DNA of 11,846 nucleotides, from positions 1 through 11,846 of the forward strand of contig JAAUSP010000201.1 in the NCBI GenBank assembly GCA_012032575.1, read 5' to 3'. Origin of the DNA: Anaerolineales bacterium. GTDB lineage: Bacteria; Chloroflexota; Anaerolineae; 4572-78; J111. The notes under the pieces were generated by a model. The model was not told the origin of the DNA, ran no database searches, and saw only the letters and a list, made by a program, of their open reading frames with translations. This document shows positions 7,081-11,846 of this stretch, piece after piece (the stretch's first letter is position 1; the number at the start of each line of letters is the position of its first letter). The position numbers were made by a program, and so were the translations under genes.

Positions 7081-9375
7081 ATGGCTGAAAAGAATGAAAA
7101 CTCCTATCTTGGAGAAAATAGAGGTTTTATTCTTTCAAACCGCTTTCAAGAACAGTGTTTCTTGGTAAGAAATCTTGAAACATTTCAAGCGAAGCATAAA
7201 AATGCTATTTTCAAGAATTTGGTTCAAATTGAAGATGAACCAGGAATGGTTTTAAATCTTTTATTAGGCAAGGGGAATACTTCTTTTATTAACATTTTGC
7301 CTCATCAGCTTTCTTTACTAACCCCAAAAATAAGGATTTATAAGATTTTCCAAGATAAAAATGGAGATACGCAAGAAGAGGAAATGGTATTTCCAACCTT
7401 CACAAGCACACAAGAGTTGGACCAAATTTTACAAAATAAAGCATCTCGTGGAGATGGTGCCGGAATTAAAAGTTTTTCTTGGTTTGATAATGGAACAAAT
7501 CCAGCGGATACTGGATTTTCATTTACCGCGAAATTGGAAATGTATTTCCAAAGCGTCAAAGCTTTTTTTTCTCAACAAGAAAAAGCTTCTGGTCGAAGTG
7601 TTTCGTATGCTGATTTGATTTCTTACCCAAAAACGAGAAAACTTCGTGATGATTTGTATAATGAAAATTATTTCACAATTAAAGCGGAAGTTGGGTGGGC
7701 TCTCCCACCAGACAACGAACTAACTCTTTCTCCTGGGTTAAAAGAAGCAATTTCTCAAACAACAACAACCTTTATTCTAAATCTTATGCAACACGAAATA
7801 GAATTTAAGGAAAATGGCGAAATGAATGTTTCAGCGCAGTACATCGCTTCTATTGAAGGAAAAATGTTTTCTCCTGACGCCGACATTTTTTATGTTAAAA
7901 ATAGACCAAAAATTGATAATGTTAAGCAAATTGATGCGGAAATTAAACAAGCAACAGATTTTTTAAACGAAACAAGAAAAAAAATAACAGATAAACCGGA
8001 TAATGATGAATTAAAAAATACTTTAACTTTGGGAGAAAAAGCTCTTAATGATTTAATAAACTTAAAAGAAAAGACGCTCAAAGAAGATAGAACAAAATTG
8101 TATAACAGATTGTTGCAAAAACTCCAAGATAGGTCGCAAATCTATTTTGTTGATGTTCCCTGTGAAGAAGTTGGAATTGGCGAAAATGGTCTTTTAAGCG
8201 AAGAAGAATTGGTAAAAAAGAATACGGAACAAAACATAAGTCGGAGTTATACGCAAGGCGTTTCAACATCAAATAACATTTTAAGCAACGAAGTTGTTGA
8301 GAGGTTTCAAGAAGCTCAAAGATTAAAAAGTGAAAAAGAATTAGAAATTTTAACAGAACAGCAAGAAAAACTAACAAATTCAACCATTTCTCCGCTGGAC
8401 CAAAACAAGATAAGGGTTAATTATTTTTATTTTGGAGACTTAATCGACGCTTCTCTTGATAGCATCTACGACCAAACAGACGAAAACAACATTTCTTCTA
8501 TTCAATCCAAAAAAGAAGATTTTAGAATACTTTTAGGGTCTTTGGAGTTTTTTTCACCACATTCTAATAAAAGAATTAGAATTTCTCTTGCGGACATTCC
8601 AATTTCTTTAAATCTTTATAATAGTTGGTTTATTGATGTTGTTATACGACCTTTGCGAAACAAATTTTCCGTAAAAGAGTTTATAAATAACATTTGTTCC
8701 AAATTAATTTTAAGATGCTTAAATCCTGTTTGTTTTGGTTCTAATTTCGTTAATGAAAATGTTTTTACGGTTAATTCTGCTTTTACTCTTTCTGGAAATT
8801 ATCCAGAACTTGATCCAAAAAATAATAGTCGAATAAACATAAAGACAATCAAAAATAAATCTAAAAATAAAGACATTTCCTTGATAAAAAATTATCTTTT
8901 TATAGGAATTGGAGGATACGACATGTCTCATAATCCTCCCAATAAAATTGAAGATGAAAAAAGCGGTCTTTATCATTTTTATGTTGGCTCTAACAAAGGT
9001 TTATTAAAGAATGTTAGCTTTACAAGAGTTAATGTTCCTTATTTGCGCGAAATGGCTATTTCGGAAGCCTCGACAGGTCGCGAAGGAGATGTTATAAAGA
9101 GCGAGCCTTACAACGCAAAAGTTGTTATGGTTGGAAATGCATTCTTCAAACCAGGAATGAAAATCTTTATTGACCCCCTTTCTCTTGGGTTTGGGACACA
9201 GGTTCCAACAGATAGTTTGAGGATAGGTGGTTATTATGATGTTATTCGCGTTGAAAATTTTATTGCTCCCGGAAAATTTGAAACAATTTTAGATTGCACC
9301 GCACAAAACATTTTGCCTTCAAAGACATCTTCCAATTATCAAAACAAAACTAAAAAGATTAATTCAAAGATTTAA
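7081..9375 (+). CDS. Large baseplate/hub-like structural protein
   Basis: This 764-residue protein is encoded in one clean frame that begins three bases after the gp53-like stop. The N-terminal region holds LSLLTPKIRIYKIF and, at about 125-165, GIKSFSWFDNGTNP with KLEMYFQSVKAFF. This resembles an interaction domain in structural proteins of large marine phages (recall, not a search). Residues about 275-345 and 400-440 are Lys/Glu-rich and probably coiled coil. A YFYFGDLIDASLD segment (about 449-461) and an ADIPISLNLYNSWFIDVVI segment (about 504-522) follow. The C-terminal ~120 residues contain VPYLREMAI, MVGNAFFKPGMKIFIDPLSLGFG (here MVGNAFFKPGMK then IFIDPLSLGFG), GGYYDVIRVENFIAPGKFET and an ending near ILDC. 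The G-x-x-x-F-x-P-G then G-x-Y-x-V pattern recalls the beta-barrel of phage hub and VgrG-like proteins. Location in the baseplate hub is therefore likely but not proven. No lysozyme or peptidase motif is seen. Confidence 0.75.
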   Translation: MAEKNENSYLGENRGFILSNRFQEQCFLVRNLETFQAKHKNAIFKNLVQIEDEPGMVLNLLLGKGNTSFINILPHQLSLLTPKIRIYKIFQDKNGDTQEEEMVFPTFTSTQELDQILQNKASRGDGAGIKSFSWFDNGTNPADTGFSFTAKLEMYFQSVKAFFSQQEKASGRSVSYADLISYPKTRKLRDDLYNENYFTIKAEVGWALPPDNELTLSPGLKEAISQTTTTFILNLMQHEIEFKENGEMNVSAQYIASIEGKMFSPDADIFYVKNRPKIDNVKQIDAEIKQATDFLNETRKKITDKPDNDELKNTLTLGEKALNDLINLKEKTLKEDRTKLYNRLLQKLQDRSQIYFVDVPCEEVGIGENGLLSEEELVKKNTEQNISRSYTQGVSTSNNILSNEVVERFQEAQRLKSEKELEILTEQQEKLTNSTISPLDQNKIRVNYFYFGDLIDASLDSIYDQTDENNISSIQSKKEDFRILLGSLEFFSPHSNKRIRISLADIPISLNLYNSWFIDVVIRPLRNKFSVKEFINNICSKLILRCLNPVCFGSNFVNENVFTVNSAFTLSGNYPELDPKNNSRINIKTIKNKSKNKDISLIKNYLFIGIGGYDMSHNPPNKIEDEKSGLYHFYVGSNKGLLKNVSFTRVNVPYLREMAISEASTGREGDVIKSEPYNAKVVMVGNAFFKPGMKIFIDPLSLGFGTQVPTDSLRIGGYYDVIRVENFIAPGKFETILDCTAQNILPSKTSSNYQNKTKKINSKI

Positions 9376-9385
9376 TTAAAAATGT

Positions 9386-10541
9386 ATGGAAATTACCAAA
9401 GGAAATAATTCTCTTAACTCAAAATCAATTTTTATTGAAAGAAAAAAATACGATGAATTGTTTCCTGAAAGCGTTATAAGAAAAATAAATCTTTGGGATG
9501 AGAAGAATCTATTTGGGAAGGTTGATAGGTTTAATAATCCAATCATTCTAAAAAATCAAATGGTTCGACAAATTTCCGTAGATAATAACATCTATTCAGC
9601 AAACTTTATTATTGATGCTTTTTTTCAAATTAAAAGAGAATTTAAAGAAAAGGAAAGACGCCAAAGAATTAATCTTGACGGGTCTGTTTTTGCTGATTTG
9701 GAGCCTAAAAAGGATTTATCAGTATTGATGCGGAATACAACAAATTTTTAAACCTTCTTTATTCTTCTTTTGGAACATTTCTTCAACAAAATGAAAATTA
9801 TAAGAAATTTATTGATTTTTCTTCTTTTTTTGTTTTGTTTAAAGATTTCCTAACAAACCTATCAAATGGTTTATTTTTTACGAAGTCTTCTTTTATTATG
9901 TCGAAATACTGCTCTCCTTTATGCTCTGGTTTGGCGATTGAAATCTCCAATCTATCTCATTCGCAAGATGAAGAAAAAATTAAGAAATTCATAAACGATA
10001 GAAATTTCAATTTTTATCAAAAAACAGCAAAAAATACGGATTTTATCTTGATAAAAATGCTCCTTGGCGTTTGATTGCGAATGTTAATTCTCCACAAATG
10101 AAAGAGTTTATGTTTAAATTTGGATTTAAAGATAAAGATGACCTTTTTGATAGAGGATATGATAAAACAAGTAAAAACGAATTTCAAGAATTAAAAGAAA
10201 TTATGGTTCGCTTTTATAATTCTTATGTTTTTTCAAATCCTATTATTATTTTGATGGAAAATAAATGTATTAAGAAAATTGCAAGACAAACAATTAATTT
10301 AGAGGATGTTGAAGATTTTATTAATAAAAACACTCTTCTTTCATTTTACGCTTGGCTAAAACAGAACGAGAGTGTATCATTAGGCACCGAGAATTTGGAA
10401 AGCCTTAATCAGGTTGTTGAAAAATCTATTTCAATAGCAAGCGTTTTAGGTGAAGAGAGAGCAATTTCTTTTATTAATTCTCAATACAAAGTTTCGACAA
10501 AGCAGAGAAATCTAGATGTTGCCGATAATCCAAGCTCTTGA
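9386..10541 (+). CDS. Unnamed probable phage structural protein, two frame breaks
   Basis: Read as one gene this encodes about 385 residues with no enzymatic motif I can name. Diagnostic segments are FIERKKYDELFPES near the N-terminus, FIMSKYCSPLCSGLAIEIS in the middle, then NFYQKNSKKYGFYLDKNAPW and RLIANVNSPQMKEFM after repair. The combination SKYCSP, a helix with F-I-N-D/N, and DKNAPWRL resembles a family I recall as conserved among uncultured marine tailed phages next to baseplate genes. The first frame stops at 9749-9751. Re-reading an A in the run 9707-9711 gives EPKKGFISIDAEYNKF and opens the next frame. That frame stops at 10072-10074, but re-reading an A in the run 10019-10024 leads into the third frame, which ends at 10539-10541. 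The Met-like starts of the downstream pieces are artefacts. It overlaps the polymerase start by 26 bases. A tail or baseplate role is inferred from position. Confidence 0.72.
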
Positions 10542-11673
10542 TAGTGGAAATGGAAACAAATCTTTTTTCCAAGATTTAAAAGAAGTTGATAAACTTCCTG
10601 ATAGTTTTTTTTGCCTTTCTTTTCATCAAGAATTCAAAGATAAAGATTTTTTTGCGTGCTATTTGTTTGGAGAAGAGGAAAAACTTCTTAAAAATTTGGA
10701 TAAACATTTGGTTAAAAGATTTAATAATTCTTTGTTAAAAAAGAAAAGTTTTTTGAACTCTTTTAAGAATTCTAATTTTGATTTGAAAAATAACAATTTT
10801 TGGTCGTTTGTTCCTTTATGGTTTAAGCAAGATTTTCTTGAAATTGAAAATGAAATTATTAAAGAATTTGCTAAAACTCCTGTTCCATTAAATTATAGTT
10901 TTTTGAAAACATTTTCAATTCTCTTGAATAAGATTTCTAAAAGAAGTCTCTGCATTCAAGAAGATTTGGCTGAAAAAGATAAATTTAAAAAAACGAATAA
11001 TTACATTCGTTATAATCTTTTTGGAACAATTACAGGAAGATTAACGACATTTAAAAATTCATTCCCAATTATGACTTTTGATAAAAAAGAAAGAAAAATT
11101 TTGAAACCCAAAAATCGTTTTTTTGTCGAGATGGACTACAACGGAGCAGAAATACGAACTCTTTTCAATTTGATTGGAAAAAAGATTGAAGAAGATGATG
11201 TTTATGATTTCTTTGCTAAACAGATTGGCCTATCAAAAAATAGAGAAGAAATTAAAAAAGAGACCATCTCTTGGCTTTATAATCCTAATTCTTTTAATCT
11301 TGTTTTTGATAGTCTGGTAAACAAAGAAGAGGTTATTAAACAATTTTATAAAGGTGATAAAATTATAACTCCGTTTAATAGAGAGGTTTTTTGTGATAAG
11401 GAACATGCTTTAAATTATCTGCTCCAAAGCACAACAAGCGACATTTGTTTGGAGCAGTGTTGCAAAATTGATGATTTTTTGGTAAAAAACAAAATGAAGA
11501 CATTTATAAGTTTTGTTCTTCATGATTGTGTCGTTCTTGATTTTGATGAAAGCGAGATGAAATACTTAAAAAACATAAAACAAATCTTTGATAAAAATGC
11601 TAGAATAGGAGACTTCAACTCAAACATTAAAATTGGAGAAAATTACGGAGAAATGAAAAAAATCACATTATGA
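10516..11673 (+). CDS. Compact family A DNA polymerase domain protein (Pol I-like)
   Basis: This 385-residue protein carries the palm and fingers motifs of DNA polymerase I. The pieces in order are TGRLTT with R175 (E. coli R668), motif A EMDYNGAEIR with catalytic D207 and E212 (D705, E710), motif B R243-EEI-K247-KET-I251-SWL-Y255 (R754, K758, F762, Y766), LLQSTTSD with Q304 (Q849), and motif C VLHDCVVLDF with H336 and catalytic D337 (H881, D882). Both metal-binding aspartates are present, so template-directed polymerisation is likely. Three features are unusual: HDE has become HDC (C338), F762 is Ile, and the fingers between motifs B and C are about 30 residues shorter than in E. coli. The first ~165 residues could include a reduced thumb; no 3'-5' exonuclease (DxE) motif is visible and no 5' nuclease domain fits. 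An exonuclease may be encoded separately, as reported for Rhodothermus phage RM378. The ATG directly follows an in-frame TAG and overlaps the preceding gene by 26 bases. Confidence 0.88.
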   Translation: MLPIIQALDSGNGNKSFFQDLKEVDKLPDSFFCLSFHQEFKDKDFFACYLFGEEEKLLKNLDKHLVKRFNNSLLKKKSFLNSFKNSNFDLKNNNFWSFVPLWFKQDFLEIENEIIKEFAKTPVPLNYSFLKTFSILLNKISKRSLCIQEDLAEKDKFKKTNNYIRYNLFGTITGRLTTFKNSFPIMTFDKKERKILKPKNRFFVEMDYNGAEIRTLFNLIGKKIEEDDVYDFFAKQIGLSKNREEIKKETISWLYNPNSFNLVFDSLVNKEEVIKQFYKGDKIITPFNREVFCDKEHALNYLLQSTTSDICLEQCCKIDDFLVKNKMKTFISFVLHDCVVLDFDESEMKYLKNIKQIFDKNARIGDFNSNIKIGENYGEMKKITL

Positions 11674-11846
11674 TTGATGTTATTGGGATAGGAGATACTG
11701 CTGATAAAGTTCTTTCATTTTTAGATAAAAATGAATACAACATTTTTTCTATAACAGACGGGAAATCAAAAAATACAAACTTTTTTTCTATCCTCAAACA
11801 AAGAACTCACGAGGAATACGAAAGTGAGACAAATTGTTCTTTTGTT
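11670..11846 (+). CDS. N-terminus of unknown protein, possibly FtsZ/tubulin-like; runs off the window
   Basis: The frame begins at an ATG that shares four bases (ATGA) with the polymerase stop, a classic sign of translational coupling, and stays open for 59 codons to the window end. The opening MIDVIGIGDTADKVLSFL is a hydrophobic strand, a short glycine loop and a helix, as in FtsZ/tubulin or Rossmann nucleotide-binding proteins. It continues with YNIFSITD and then ILKQRTHEEYE. I recall marine phage proteins with a similar opening (VIGIG..., then a Lys/Gln-rich strand and a T-x-E-E-Y-E motif) that carry a later tubulin-type glycine-rich loop. That loop would lie beyond this window, so the assignment is speculative. 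The reality of the gene is much more certain than its function. Confidence 0.6.
   Translation, partial: MIDVIGIGDTADKVLSFLDKNEYNIFSITDGKSKNTNFFSILKQRTHEEYESETNCSFV

Noticed and set aside
8682..8689. Exact T4 late-promoter consensus TATAAATA
   Set aside because: It lies in the middle of the 764-residue gene, about 700 bases before the next start, and such octamers are expected by chance in AT-rich DNA.
10049..11601. Repeat of TTGATAAAAATGCT-like words at about 10049 and 11589
   Set aside because: Both encode Asp-Lys-Asn-Ala in unrelated proteins, and the shared word is short and AT-rich, so chance explains it.

Overview
The window appears to be part of a contractile-tailed (myovirus-type) phage genome, most likely from an uncultured virus distantly related to T4. 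All credible genes lie on the + strand and are tightly packed. No tRNA, rRNA, CRISPR array, integrase, transposase or intrinsic terminator is visible, and no gene-free stretch exceeds 300 bases. The host cannot be named. The low and falling GC content and the rarity of Shine-Dalgarno sites would fit an AT-rich aquatic bacterium or a Bacteroidota host, but this is inference only.

Layout. 1-1638 is the tail sheath gene, its 5' end cut by the window edge. 1683-2240 is the tail tube gene, with the only strong Shine-Dalgarno site. 2286-3266 is a T4 gp26/gp51-like baseplate hub-assembly protein, preceded by a promoter-like element. 3217-3432 (doubtful) and 3464-3796 are small unknown genes. 3822-5936 is the tape measure gene, whose start codon lies in an inverted repeat. 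5952-6721 is a baseplate or tube-initiator-like protein, 6739-7077 a gp53/LysM-like baseplate wedge protein, and 7081-9375 a large hub-like structural protein. 9386-10541 is an unnamed probable structural protein. 10516-11673 is a compact family A DNA polymerase domain protein. 11670-11846 is the start of an unknown protein with a glycine-rich, possibly FtsZ/tubulin-like N-terminus, joined to the polymerase by an ATGA overlap.

How the genes work together. Sheath, tube, tape measure, hub-assembly factor, initiator, wedge and hub proteins together form much of a contractile tail. The polymerase and the last gene belong to replication or intracellular organisation. They follow the tail genes on the same strand with overlapping ends, so they may share transcripts with them.

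Frame breaks. Four genes (2286-3266, 3822-5936, 5952-6721, 9386-10541) are interrupted by seven single-base frame breaks, all at or beside homopolymer runs. In every case the downstream frame continues the same kind of protein. I therefore annotate each as one gene. Uncorrected long-read indels are the likeliest cause; real mutation or recoding cannot be excluded from the sequence.
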